A stretch of DNA of 51,610 nt from IMG/VR virus record IMGVR_UViG_3300022744_000037, positions 1 to 51,610 of that record; one strand, given 5' to 3'. A program made the translations under genes and the position numbers. This DNA is from a virus. Numbering within the stretch: the first letter of the stretch is position 1; every line of letters starts with the position of its first letter. Shown here one piece after another: positions 30,453-39,892 of this stretch. The notes beneath the pieces are model-generated. The model made no database searches. It saw nothing but the letters and a program-made list of their open reading frames with translations, and had not been told where the DNA came from.

Positions 30453-31752
30453 TAGCGGCGGCAGCTCCCCCTCGAAAGAGCAAAATGATATGTACGCCGC
30501 CACGGCGCACCAAGCCAATCTGGCTTCGGGCGCTTACGAGCAGTACGGTCTCCCAGGCATCGCTCGGATGGAGCGACAAGGCAACGACTACAAGTCGAAC
30601 GCTAACAAGTCTCGAGTCTCGGACACGGCCATGGCGGACAGCGCGGCGGCCTACGGCAACGCCATGCGCATGGCGGACGCCAACCAATCCGGGTATGGAG
30701 GCCCAACCTCGGAACGTGCAGAGGCCGTTCGCCGCGGTGGCGCGGCCACTCAAGCTGCCGGTGCTGCCGGTGCTGCTGAGAACGCCCGCGAGAACCAAGA
30801 CCGCATGGGTAATGCCTTGCTGGCCGACTCCACCAGCTTGGGCCTGGGGCAAGCCGCTACAGCGCAGAACGCCATGAACGCGGCCTCGAGCACAGCCAAC
30901 GCGATGCAGAACCAGAGCAACTGGGGCGCTCAACAGAACGCGAACGCCTGGGGTTCAGCCGCCGGCGCCGCAGGCTGGGGCATCTCCAACTGGAGCAAGA
31001 TCAAGGAATTCTTCGCGGCCGACGGCGGCGAGGTCCCCGAGCGCGGGTACGCGGGCGGCGGCCCAGTGTCTCCAACCTCTCCACGCTTCAGTGGCGCGGC
31101 GGGGCTCAACCCCAACAACATTCAGCCGGTACAGAACCCCAACCCTCCCCCCTCATCGGGCGGCGGCCCCTTGGGCTCGGCGATGAGCACCATGAGCGCC
31201 CTCAACACGGCGACCAAGTTGGTGGACAAATACTCATCGGGCCTGACAGGCGCTCAGACAGCCCCCGTCTACAGCCCAGCGGCTCCGGTCGGCGTGGATC
31301 TACCTTCGATGGGCTCTATGGCCGGCATGGAAGCCGCGCCCACAGGTGCCGCGCTGTCCGGCGCAACCGGTGTAGGTGAAGCCGTTGGCGGAGCCGCCGG
31401 TCTCGGAGAAGCCGCAGCCGGGGCAGGACTGGCCGCAGAGACCGCAGCCGCTACAGGCGCCGCTACCGCAGCTACGAGCATTGCCCCAGAAGCCTTGGCC
31501 TTGTTGCTCTTACGCGAAGGTGGCGCAGTCCCCAAGGCGGGCATTGGCCGCGGCAGCCGCCTGACCAATGGCAGAGCAGAGAACCCCAGCGGGGGCACAG
31601 TCCGAGGCGCCGGTGGCCCCAAGGACGACATGGTGCCCGCCCGCTTGTCGCCCGGCGAGTTTGTAATGCCCGTCGAGGCTGTAAGCCATTTTGGCTTGAA
31701 GAAGCTGGAATCCATGAGGCAGGAAGCCTTGCGTAACCCACGGAGAAATTGA
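30445..31752 (+). CDS. Internal virion protein with DDMVPARLSPGEFVMP motif
   Basis: 435 residues, mostly Ala/Gly/Asn-rich helix (NAMNAASSTANAMQNQSNWG). Near the C-terminus is GGPKDDMVPARLSPGEFVMP followed by EAVSHFGLKKLE, a motif I know from phage internal or ejection-type proteins. An RGYAGGGPV-type segment follows the helix. Overlaps its predecessor by 8 bp. Probably carried in the head and injected. Confidence 0.75.
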   Translation: MCDSGGSSPSKEQNDMYAATAHQANLASGAYEQYGLPGIARMERQGNDYKSNANKSRVSDTAMADSAAAYGNAMRMADANQSGYGGPTSERAEAVRRGGAATQAAGAAGAAENARENQDRMGNALLADSTSLGLGQAATAQNAMNAASSTANAMQNQSNWGAQQNANAWGSAAGAAGWGISNWSKIKEFFAADGGEVPERGYAGGGPVSPTSPRFSGAAGLNPNNIQPVQNPNPPPSSGGGPLGSAMSTMSALNTATKLVDKYSSGLTGAQTAPVYSPAAPVGVDLPSMGSMAGMEAAPTGAALSGATGVGEAVGGAAGLGEAAAGAGLAAETAAATGAATAATSIAPEALALLLLREGGAVPKAGIGRGSRLTNGRAENPSGGTVRGAGGPKDDMVPARLSPGEFVMPVEAVSHFGLKKLESMRQEALRNPRRN

Positions 31753-32072
31753 TGTCCACTGTTGATGAACTGATCGCCAAGTACAACGCCGAGCCCGTCT
31801 GCGGCCGTTTGATTGCCCGTGTAGGCGGTCGCAACGAGTACATCGCTGACTACGGCCCCACCGGTTTCATGCTGACCGAAGTTGGCTTGAAGCTCGAAGA
31901 AGGCATCTTGCAAGCGGACGCCCGCCCGGCCAGTACCGATGAGTTTGCTGCGCCCGTCGAGGCCCCCAAGGCCAAAACCCGTGCGAAGAAAGCCGCTGCG
32001 GCCGAAGACACCCCCGTCAAAACTGACAGCGACGACTTGAGCGGTCGATTGGACGAAGCTCTGGGTCAATAA
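31752..32072 (+). CDS. Small protein between ejection proteins
   Basis: 106 residues from MSTVDELIAKYNAEPVCGRL; TGATG overlap with the previous gene. A compact N-terminal half is followed by a Lys/Ala/Glu-rich tail. No family recognised; likely virion-associated by position. Confidence 0.65.
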   Translation: MSTVDELIAKYNAEPVCGRLIARVGGRNEYIADYGPTGFMLTEVGLKLEEGILQADARPASTDEFAAPVEAPKAKTRAKKAAAAEDTPVKTDSDDLSGRLDEALGQ

Positions 32073-32086
32073 ACTGAGAGGCCACC

Positions 32087-33514
32087 ATGGCAGGACTGAT
32101 GAACTTTGGAGCCGCAGCCCGCGGCCTAGTTTCGGGTTATGAGCAGGGCACCAAGTTCCGTCGTGACGAGGAGGCCGCTCAGTTTGCTGAAGAACAGCGC
32201 AATCGTCAGCGCAAAGACTGGCAAAAGGCAGATACCCTGGAGAACGAACTCTCCCAGGACGCCTACGCTTACGGCGCGGGCGACGAGGGCCCGGTTCGCA
32301 CTGAACGCGACCTACCCACCACTCTGAAGGCCCAGGCCGGCACGATGGCCCGCCACGGCAAAGTCAAGGAATCGGCGGAGACCGCCGGCCTTGCTCGTGG
32401 GGAAAAGAAGGGTGGCCGAGAGGAGCGCCTGCTCGACAACCGCGATCGCATTTTTGCGGACTATGGCAAGCACCTCGCCATGATCGACGGCGGGGACACT
32501 GGACACGTTGACTGGGCCAAGCAGTTCGGCCCGTCGTTCAATGACGACTCCCTGGGTGGCCCCGGCCACGCAGGGTACAAGGTCATGTTCGACCCCACCT
32601 ATGCCACCGCCCACTACGTCAGCCCTGATGGCCAAGTGGTTAAGACCGGCGAATGGAACTCCGCCAACGCCCGCGTCGCGGCCAAGGCCCTGATGGAAGC
32701 GCGTCTTGCGGCCCTGTCCCCTGAGGACTACCAGCAGCAACGAGCTGCCGGCTTGGAAGACCGCAAAGTAGGTGCCACCGAGCTGGGCGCTCGCGCGACC
32801 ATGCGCAACGCCGAGACCCAGGAACGGTTCCGCCAAGACCAAGCGCCATTGCTTGCAGCCCAGGCTCGCGCGGCGGACTCTCAGGTCGGACTCAACGCAG
32901 CCCAGGCTCGCGCGGCGGACTCTCAGGTCGGACTCAACGCAGCCCGTGCCGCGGGTGGCGGTGCGAGCGGGGCGGTCAACAACGCCCTGGTGGATCTTGC
33001 AGGCAAGTACGCCGAACTCACGCCGGAACAACAACGCGGCGCCGAGGGGCAGACCATCATACGGCAAGCCGCCATCCTCAAGGCCAAACTCGACCCACTG
33101 ACCGTGCTCAGTGACAACAAGCCCGGCAAGGCCCCAGTCACATTGAACGATGCCCAGAAACTCGCGTACCCGAAGTACGTTGAGCAAGTGCTGGCTAACC
33201 CGAAGATGACCACCAGTGAACGGGCAGCTTTGGGCGCCAAGCTCGGGCTGACACCCGAAATCACCGGGGCGCAGCCAGTGGACTATGTTTCCGCGTTCCA
33301 GGCGGGCGGCCCCGGTAAGGGCGGAACATCCACCAAGCCCGGTCCAGTGGCAGGCACACAACCTAACACGTCGGACAAGACTACTAACGCGCTGCGTTCG
33401 CTCGTACAATCCGGGGTAGGTATCCCCGGAGCGCCACAACCTGCTGTACCCGACTGGGCGAGCATGGAGCCCCAGCAACCGGGCTTCGGACTACCGGGAT
33501 ACCGCCTACGCTAA
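32087..33514 (+). CDS. Internal virion (ejection) protein
   Basis: 475 residues. Long helical, Gln/Ala/Arg-rich (YEQGTKFRRDEEAAQFAEEQ, QRAAGLEDRKVGATELGARA), typical of podoviral internal proteins. Residues about 257-286 are a duplicated 14-residue unit, AQARAADSQVGLNA, encoded by an exact 42-bp tandem repeat. It precedes the 2063-residue protein. Confidence 0.75.
   Translation: MAGLMNFGAAARGLVSGYEQGTKFRRDEEAAQFAEEQRNRQRKDWQKADTLENELSQDAYAYGAGDEGPVRTERDLPTTLKAQAGTMARHGKVKESAETAGLARGEKKGGREERLLDNRDRIFADYGKHLAMIDGGDTGHVDWAKQFGPSFNDDSLGGPGHAGYKVMFDPTYATAHYVSPDGQVVKTGEWNSANARVAAKALMEARLAALSPEDYQQQRAAGLEDRKVGATELGARATMRNAETQERFRQDQAPLLAAQARAADSQVGLNAAQARAADSQVGLNAARAAGGGASGAVNNALVDLAGKYAELTPEQQRGAEGQTIIRQAAILKAKLDPLTVLSDNKPGKAPVTLNDAQKLAYPKYVEQVLANPKMTTSERAALGAKLGLTPEITGAQPVDYVSAFQAGGPGKGGTSTKPGPVAGTQPNTSDKTTNALRSLVQSGVGIPGAPQPAVPDWASMEPQQPGFGLPGYRLR
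32855..32944 (+). repeat. 42-bp exact tandem repeat (2.1 copies) in an ejection gene
   Basis: The unit beginning GCAGCCCAGG recurs at 32855, 32897 and partly at 32939. In-frame, so copy-number change would keep the protein open. Confidence 0.85.
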
Positions 33515-33522
33515 GGACACTC

Positions 33523-36500
33523 ATGCCGACGATCGACGAAATCCGCTCCGCTGCCCCATGGACCCAGGGGCTCTCTGATGTTGAAATCCTCGATCACGCG
33601 GCCAAGATGACCGGCCAGCCTCTCGAGGCTGTAGCGGCGGACTTCGGCGTCAAGCTCAACCAGACGCGCAATCCCCTGGCGGTCGCCAACGACACGGTGA
33701 TCGAAGCGGTTAACGCGGGTGTGGGTGGAATCAAAGCCGTGGGGGACTTTGTTTCCCCTGGCAACTCCATGTCCCAGGGCATCGCAGGGCTCATGCGCCA
33801 AGGTGAGCGCTCACAGTCTCTGCCGGTTCAATACCAGAAACACCTCCTCAATCAAGCCCTGGATTCGGGTAGCGTGGGTGAGGAGTTGAAAGGCGTCGGC
33901 CGGTACGTCGTCAACAACCCACTCCTTTCCGCGGCCCAGGCCGCCGGCAACATAGCCGTACCCGGCGCAGCCATTAAGGGCGCTCGCGGCGCTGCTGGGT
34001 TGATGCGCCTTGGTGATCAGGCCATAGCTCGCGCGGGCATAGGCACCAGCATGGGCGTAAGTGCCGCAATGGGCGGCGGCGACGCAGCGGGCGACGCTTA
34101 CGACGCCGTAATGAATTCCCAAGCACTGGCAGACGTACCCCTCGCGCAGCGCCAGATCATGGCCACTGACGCGGCCCGCAAAGCCAGCGTCGTTCCTGCT
34201 GCTATCGGCGCGTTCACCGGTCGCGTAGGTGCGGAGGGAGCCCTGGCTCGTAACGTTTCCAAGGGCGTACTCAAGACGGCCGGCGAGGAGTTTCTGTCCG
34301 AAGGTTTTGAGGAAGGCGCTACCAAGCTGTCGGCCAACCTCGCCGCGAGCCAATACGACCCGTCAATCCAAGCGTTCAAAGGGGTTGCAGGTGCGTCGGC
34401 CCTCGGTGGCGTCATGGGCGCTGGCACTGGTGCTGCTACAGCCGTGGGGCTCCGCCAACCTAAGAGCCTGCTCCCCGGCGCGAACCCGAACGCGGTCAAC
34501 ACGGACGGCACGCAGAACACCGCAGTGCCTCAGTTGGGCTACAACCCTAATGCGGGCGCCATGACCGTGTTCCCTGACGGATCGGTAGCTACCAGTGAAG
34601 AAGCAGCGTTCCAGCGTCGGTATGCGCCCCAGTCGTCTGATGGCAGTTTTGATTATGCCCCTGTAGGGTTTCCGAAGCAGTACCCGGAAGCACCCTACAA
34701 CTACCAGAACGCCGTTCCGTGGGAACCGACCCATGTGTTGCCTGGGGCAACTCCTACGCAAGCAAACCAAACCCAGGTGCCACTGATGTCAGGGCAGCCG
34801 GATATGTTCGACCCCCTCCACGATCAAGCCAACGGGCCTGCGATGGTGGAGCAAGAATCGGCTCCGGTTGAACAGGATACGCAAACTCTGCCGTTGTTCC
34901 ACAACGCTCGTGATGCTGAGATCACTGCGGTACTGCGCAACGCCAACGGCGGAAGAGCCAACAAAAACTTGCTTACGTTCGCGCAGCGGTTCAAGCAGGC
35001 GATGAACGACCCGCAGCAGCTCGAGGACTTGCTGGCAAACACCAAATTGGTGTCCGGCGACGTAGTTGAGAAGGCCGCCGAGCTGGCGGAGATTTACCGC
35101 AGCCAGGCTCTACAGATGATGCGCGACCGCAACTCTGAGAGCGCGGAACCCACGACCACCCTGGCAGATCAGATCGCGGAACCCACGACCACCCTGGCAG
35201 ATCAGATCGCGGACACGGACGCCCGCGTTGCTGGTGCAGAACAACAGCGGGCCCAAGCGGAGCGACTCGACATTCTGAACCGAGTGCTCGACGACCCAAC
35301 TACGAAGAACCCCGCCGCGCGGTTCCAGGCTGCGTTGCGCAAGCTAGGGTACACCAACACAGTGGTCAGCGAGCAAGAGCTGGCCCGCATCCAGCGACAC
35401 GAAGACATCCGTACTGCGCTCGCTGACACCGTGGAGCACACGCCCAATGAGATGGATGTGGAATCGTTGGTGCCTGAAAAGAAGGTCAAGGTTGTTGCGC
35501 CCGCGCCCACAGCCAAACGCGGAAACCCACTGACCAACCCGGCGTACTTTGAGCTTACGAAGTCCCCTGGCCCAATGGACGTTGCCGCAATCGAGCGCGC
35601 TGAAGCCAAGCGAGACCGGAAAGCCGCCACGCAGGCTGAATCCGAGGCGCCCGCGCCCACTGCCAAGGGGCAAGGTGAGTTGTTCACCAAACGCGGTGAA
35701 CCCACAGCTAAGGCTGACTGGCAACGCCAGCAAGCGAAAGCCGAAAACAAAGCTGCACCCGCCGCCAAGCCGGCTACTAAGCCTGCACCAACAAAGAAGG
35801 GACCCGATGCCGCCGCCAAGACTCAGGACACTCGAAAGAAAGCAAGCCCGCCGACAACGACGGAAACTACGAATGAAGACCTTACGAGCAACGTCACCGA
35901 GAGCCCTGAACAGCAACGTGAGCGCCTCACCGGCCGGCTCAACAAACTGATCTCTGGCAAGACGGCCCTGGATCTTCAGGACGAGGCGGCCATCGCCGAC
36001 GCGATTGAACGTGGTGATTTCGACGAGGCCAAGGCCAAGCTGCATGACGTTGAGACCGCAATCCGCGAGCGTCGCTACCGCACTCAGGCCCAGGCGGCAC
36101 CGGCCAACGCCATCAGCCATTCTGCGCTTGAGCGCATCGTCGCCAGCATCGAACGCGCCCTGGGCGGGCATGTCAGCGTCGCCATCATGGATGACGTAAC
36201 GCAGTTCGACCCCAAGCAACGCCCAGGCTCCCGTGCCGGTGTGATGGATCGCGGCAACATCATTCTGTTCCGTAGCGGCATCGCCAGCGGCATCGAAGGT
36301 CAGAAAACGATCTTCCACGAGCTGTTCCACAAGGGGCTGCGCAAACTGCTGTCCCCCGGTGAGTACACAGGCACGCTCAATCGGCTGTACAACAGCAGCG
36401 CCGAGATCCGCGCGATGGCCGACGCGTACCTGAACAGCGCAACCGGCAAAGCTGACACCGCCGGCATGAACACGGCCGACGCCCGCGCCCTGGCGGTTGA

Positions 36501-39500
36501 CGAAGCCCTGGCCGAACGAGCTGAAACCCTGGACCTCAAGCCTAACACAATCCGTCAGATGGGTAACTGGTTGGCCGACGTTGCCGATCGCCTGGGGCTG
36601 AAACAACTCGCACAGTGGCTGCGCTCGGCGCCCATGTCACAACTGGACACATTCATCCGGGACACGATGATGGCCGGTATGCAGGTCAGCATAAACTCAG
36701 GAACCAACTTCCGCCCTGGCACCAGTGCCTTCGATCGCTGGCTCGGCAACTACGACCCGACGAACCCCGACATCCGTTATCGCACCGTCACTGAAGCCCG
36801 CGAGTCCATGGCGGACGTTCTCAAGTACGACGTGCTGGATCGGATGCGCCGTGGCAAGCTGGGGTTCGCGTTCCTTCGCAACATCGCGGAGAAGTACCAG
36901 GGCAAGCTGGCGAGCGTGGCTCCCCACGTCAAGTCTGTGCTGTCCATGGGCGCAACTGCCGAGGCGTACCGCGACAGCGCTTTGAAGGTCCAGGACGCCC
37001 TGGACGCCCTGCCCGCAGCGCACCTGAAGCAAGTCACCGAGCTGATGGCCGACGCCACCGTGGCCAACGTAGCAATCGAGGGCACCAACGCTCACTTGGC
37101 TCCCAAGGAACGGGTAGCCGCCCAGGCGCTCAAGGACCGCTTCGACGTGTTGACCTCACAGCAGAAGACCGCGTACCGGCTCGCCCGCGACACCGCCAAG
37201 AAGTTCTGGGCTGACCGCGCCGAGCTGATCAAGGCCACCTCCAACTCGATCTACAAGCCGCTGCTCGACGATGCCCGCGCCGCAGGCGACACCAAGAAGG
37301 TCAAAGTCCTTGAGCGCGAGTTGAACGCCTACTTGGCTGAGACCGATCGACTGCTCAACAGTTTGTCCGGTGATTACTTCCCGCTGCTGCGCCACGGTGA
37401 CTGGCTGGTGGTGCGCAAGTCCAAAGAGTTCACGGATCTCCAGAAGCAGCGCGATGCCGCCTTCGACCACCTGAACACTCTGCTGGACAAGTACGAAGTT
37501 CCACGAGACCGGACTCAAGCCAAGCAAATCCGCGCGTACAACAAGAAGCTGGAGAAGGCCGGCGAGGAGCCCCTGGGTAACTTCACGCCGGAGCAGGCCG
37601 AGGAGATCAAGCAGGCGCGCAGCGAGTACCACAAGCTCGAGTCCGAGCTGGAGGCCATGAAGGGCAAGGAAGGCCATTACTACGTGGCCGCCTACGAACG
37701 CAAGTCCGAGGCCGTGGCTGATCAACGCAACAACGGCGGCGAGCTGTCACTCAAGCAAGACCACCACCGCGAGCTGAACCCCATCACTCGGGCCGCCCTG
37801 GGCCGCCTGGAGGAGTCGATGGCTGCCACCATGCGTGGAGCCGGTAACGTGGAGGCGCTACGTGACGCCAAGCGAGCCATGTATCAGATTTTCCTGACGC
37901 AGCTCCCCGACCGCTCGGCGATGAAGCGCGAAGCCAAACGTAAAAACGTCGCTGGTTTTGACCGCGACATGAAGCGCAACATGGCCCAGTCGATGATGAC
38001 GGACTCGTTCTACCTGTCTCGTCTCAAGCACATGGACGACGTGATGGGTACGCTGAACGCGGTGCGCACTGAAGCCCGTGAGAGCGGCGACGCGCATCTG
38101 CAGGAGGTCGGTGAGGAACTCGCCCGCCGCCAAGCCAAGTCCATGGAGTTCGTTGATACCCCACTGCAAGACAAGGCCAGCGCCTGGACGTACTTCGCAA
38201 CCTTGGGGGCCTCACCCGGCTTCCTGCTGTCGAACATGCTCCAGCCTTTCATGGTATCCGCGCCCATGCTGATGGCTCGCCACTCGGGCAGCATCTCCGC
38301 CATGGGTAAAGCCTGGGCTGAAGTGGCTGCGCTCACCAAGTCATCGCTGGGCACCAACAAACGCGGCGAGATCCGCTACACCGACGCCCCCTTCACCCCT
38401 GGTGAGAAGGTCATGTTGGACGCGCTGAAGGCGCAACGACTCATCACCACGACGCTGACCCACGATCTGACCACGATCGCCGACGGCGGCAAGGCTGCCA
38501 AGTGGGCCCAACGCGTCGCGGCGCCCGGCCACTACATCGAAGTGCTGAACCGCATGAGCACCGCCCTGGCGGCCTACCGCCTGGAGCTGGCCAAGACTGG
38601 CAACGAAGCCATGGCGCAAAGCTACGCCGAACGCGTGCTGGCCGACACCCACTTCGACTACTCGACGGAGAACTCACCCTACTGGATGAAGCCCGGTGCG
38701 GTGCCCGTGGGCAAGCTGCTGTTCCAGTTCAAGAAGTACCAAGCGGCCATGATCGCGCTGTACGCTAAGAACATCTCCCACGCACTCAAGGGTGAAACCC
38801 CTGAAGTACGCCGTGAAGCCCGTCGCACGCTCCTGGGGCTGTTCGCCACCACTGGCGCAATGGCTGGCTCCTTCGGTCTGCCGGGTATGGGTGCGGTCAT
38901 GATGGTGGCCAACCTGATCGCCAAGGCGTTCGGGGACGATGACGATGAACCGTTCGACGCGGAAGTGGAGTACCGCAACTGGTTGGTTGATGTGGTCGGC
39001 GACAAGACTGTCGCGGACGTTCTGGTCAAGGGGCTGCCGACGCTGCTGGGCGCTGACCTCTCCAAGAAAATTGGTTCGGGCGACTTGATCCCGAACCCTG
39101 ACGTGGGCAACTCCAAGAACTCCCGCGACGCCTACAAAGAGCTGCTCGCCAGCTCGGCCGGTCCGTTCCTGGGGGGCATCCTCCCCCGCTGGTTCGACGG
39201 CGTGGACTTCATGATGAAGGGCGACGTGACCCGCGCGGCGGAGTCGTTCCTGCCGAAGATGCTGGCTGATCCGGTGAAGGCTTGGCGCTTTGGTAACGAT
39301 GGGGTGACGACCCGCCGCGGCAACGTCATGGTTGGCGCTGACGAGCTGTCTTCGTGGGATCTGTTCCTCCAGGCTTCCGGTGTTACCCCCATGGAAATGT
39401 CCGATGCCTACGACGCCCGCAACGCGATCGAGAACCGCAAGCAGGCCATCAGCTCCAGGGCTCAGACTTTCAAAGAGCAGTGGGCCACCGCTTTCAACAA

Positions 39501-39714
39501 GGGCGACACCGACAAGACATCCTCGCTCCAGGATCGACTGGCCAAGCTCAACGAGTCGCGCACAGCGAGCGGGTTCAAGCCTATCACCTACAGCGAACTG
39601 CTCAAGGCGGCCAAGACCCAGCAGGACGTGAACCGCAGCTACCAGACGACTGGCGGGGCGGTCGGCAAGAACGCGAAGCTGGCAGAGCAGGCTCGGTTTG
39701 CGCAAGAGGAATAA
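33523..39714 (+). CDS. 2063-residue polyvalent internal virion protein with zincin domain
   Basis: The N-terminus (1-300) is helical and Ala/Gly-rich, with hydrophobic stretches that could insert in membrane. A low-complexity Pro/Lys/Thr linker covers about 600-800. A metallopeptidase-like domain follows with HELFH (H932, E933, H936) and a downstream acidic helix, ALAVDEALAERAE. Residues about 1300-1500 are long charged helices. About 1540-1900 resembles the large polyvalent-protein domain LPD38 (AWTYFATLGASPGFLLSNML). Such proteins are carried in the head and enter the cell with the DNA. The exact order is inferred by eye. Confidence 0.8.
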   Translation: MPTIDEIRSAAPWTQGLSDVEILDHAAKMTGQPLEAVAADFGVKLNQTRNPLAVANDTVIEAVNAGVGGIKAVGDFVSPGNSMSQGIAGLMRQGERSQSLPVQYQKHLLNQALDSGSVGEELKGVGRYVVNNPLLSAAQAAGNIAVPGAAIKGARGAAGLMRLGDQAIARAGIGTSMGVSAAMGGGDAAGDAYDAVMNSQALADVPLAQRQIMATDAARKASVVPAAIGAFTGRVGAEGALARNVSKGVLKTAGEEFLSEGFEEGATKLSANLAASQYDPSIQAFKGVAGASALGGVMGAGTGAATAVGLRQPKSLLPGANPNAVNTDGTQNTAVPQLGYNPNAGAMTVFPDGSVATSEEAAFQRRYAPQSSDGSFDYAPVGFPKQYPEAPYNYQNAVPWEPTHVLPGATPTQANQTQVPLMSGQPDMFDPLHDQANGPAMVEQESAPVEQDTQTLPLFHNARDAEITAVLRNANGGRANKNLLTFAQRFKQAMNDPQQLEDLLANTKLVSGDVVEKAAELAEIYRSQALQMMRDRNSESAEPTTTLADQIAEPTTTLADQIADTDARVAGAEQQRAQAERLDILNRVLDDPTTKNPAARFQAALRKLGYTNTVVSEQELARIQRHEDIRTALADTVEHTPNEMDVESLVPEKKVKVVAPAPTAKRGNPLTNPAYFELTKSPGPMDVAAIERAEAKRDRKAATQAESEAPAPTAKGQGELFTKRGEPTAKADWQRQQAKAENKAAPAAKPATKPAPTKKGPDAAAKTQDTRKKASPPTTTETTNEDLTSNVTESPEQQRERLTGRLNKLISGKTALDLQDEAAIADAIERGDFDEAKAKLHDVETAIRERRYRTQAQAAPANAISHSALERIVASIERALGGHVSVAIMDDVTQFDPKQRPGSRAGVMDRGNIILFRSGIASGIEGQKTIFHELFHKGLRKLLSPGEYTGTLNRLYNSSAEIRAMADAYLNSATGKADTAGMNTADARALAVDEALAERAETLDLKPNTIRQMGNWLADVADRLGLKQLAQWLRSAPMSQLDTFIRDTMMAGMQVSINSGTNFRPGTSAFDRWLGNYDPTNPDIRYRTVTEARESMADVLKYDVLDRMRRGKLGFAFLRNIAEKYQGKLASVAPHVKSVLSMGATAEAYRDSALKVQDALDALPAAHLKQVTELMADATVANVAIEGTNAHLAPKERVAAQALKDRFDVLTSQQKTAYRLARDTAKKFWADRAELIKATSNSIYKPLLDDARAAGDTKKVKVLERELNAYLAETDRLLNSLSGDYFPLLRHGDWLVVRKSKEFTDLQKQRDAAFDHLNTLLDKYEVPRDRTQAKQIRAYNKKLEKAGEEPLGNFTPEQAEEIKQARSEYHKLESELEAMKGKEGHYYVAAYERKSEAVADQRNNGGELSLKQDHHRELNPITRAALGRLEESMAATMRGAGNVEALRDAKRAMYQIFLTQLPDRSAMKREAKRKNVAGFDRDMKRNMAQSMMTDSFYLSRLKHMDDVMGTLNAVRTEARESGDAHLQEVGEELARRQAKSMEFVDTPLQDKASAWTYFATLGASPGFLLSNMLQPFMVSAPMLMARHSGSISAMGKAWAEVAALTKSSLGTNKRGEIRYTDAPFTPGEKVMLDALKAQRLITTTLTHDLTTIADGGKAAKWAQRVAAPGHYIEVLNRMSTALAAYRLELAKTGNEAMAQSYAERVLADTHFDYSTENSPYWMKPGAVPVGKLLFQFKKYQAAMIALYAKNISHALKGETPEVRREARRTLLGLFATTGAMAGSFGLPGMGAVMMVANLIAKAFGDDDDEPFDAEVEYRNWLVDVVGDKTVADVLVKGLPTLLGADLSKKIGSGDLIPNPDVGNSKNSRDAYKELLASSAGPFLGGILPRWFDGVDFMMKGDVTRAAESFLPKMLADPVKAWRFGNDGVTTRRGNVMVGADELSSWDLFLQASGVTPMEMSDAYDARNAIENRKQAISSRAQTFKEQWATAFNKGDTDKTSSLQDRLAKLNESRTASGFKPITYSELLKAAKTQQDVNRSYQTTGGAVGKNAKLAEQARFAQEE
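35143..35212 (+). repeat. 33-bp exact tandem repeat in the polyvalent gene
   Basis: Two copies (35143 and 35176) encode AEPTTTLADQI twice. In-frame; likely a recent duplication in a linker. Confidence 0.85.
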
Positions 39715-39738
39715 AAAAAGCCCCGGCGAACCGGGGCT
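39713..39738 (-). terminator. Terminator between convergent operons
   Basis: Stem AGCCCCGG/CCGGGGCT with loop CGAA; on the minus strand it is followed by seven T. It ends the leftward replication operon and overlaps the stop codon of the 2063-residue gene; the hairpin can also act on the rightward transcript. Confidence 0.85.
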
Positions 39739-39760
39739 ACCAACCAACAGAAAAGTGTCG

Positions 39761-39892
39761 TTACTCTACCACACCCTGATTGAGCATGGCTTCCACCTCG
39801 GCGACGAGCGGTAGCGCCGCCTCCAGGGTGGGACTGATGTGACCCTCACTGTTGGTGAGGTCCTGCAAGATCACTTCGATTTCCTCGATCAC
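39761..39892 (-). CDS. 43-residue acidic protein
   Basis: Starts at a GTG that overlaps the primase stop (GTGA); an upstream GTG at 39970 would overlap the primase by 80 bp. Sequence MIEEIEVILQDLTNSEGHIS, then a helical end. Last gene of the leftward operon. Unknown role. Confidence 0.5.
   Translation of the reverse strand: MIEEIEVILQDLTNSEGHISPTLEAALPLVAEVEAMLNQGVVE

Noticed and set aside
33523-39714. Tape-measure protein or virion RNA polymerase.
   Set aside because: No polymerase motif is visible, and the zincin and LPD38-like parts fit an ejected polyvalent protein better.
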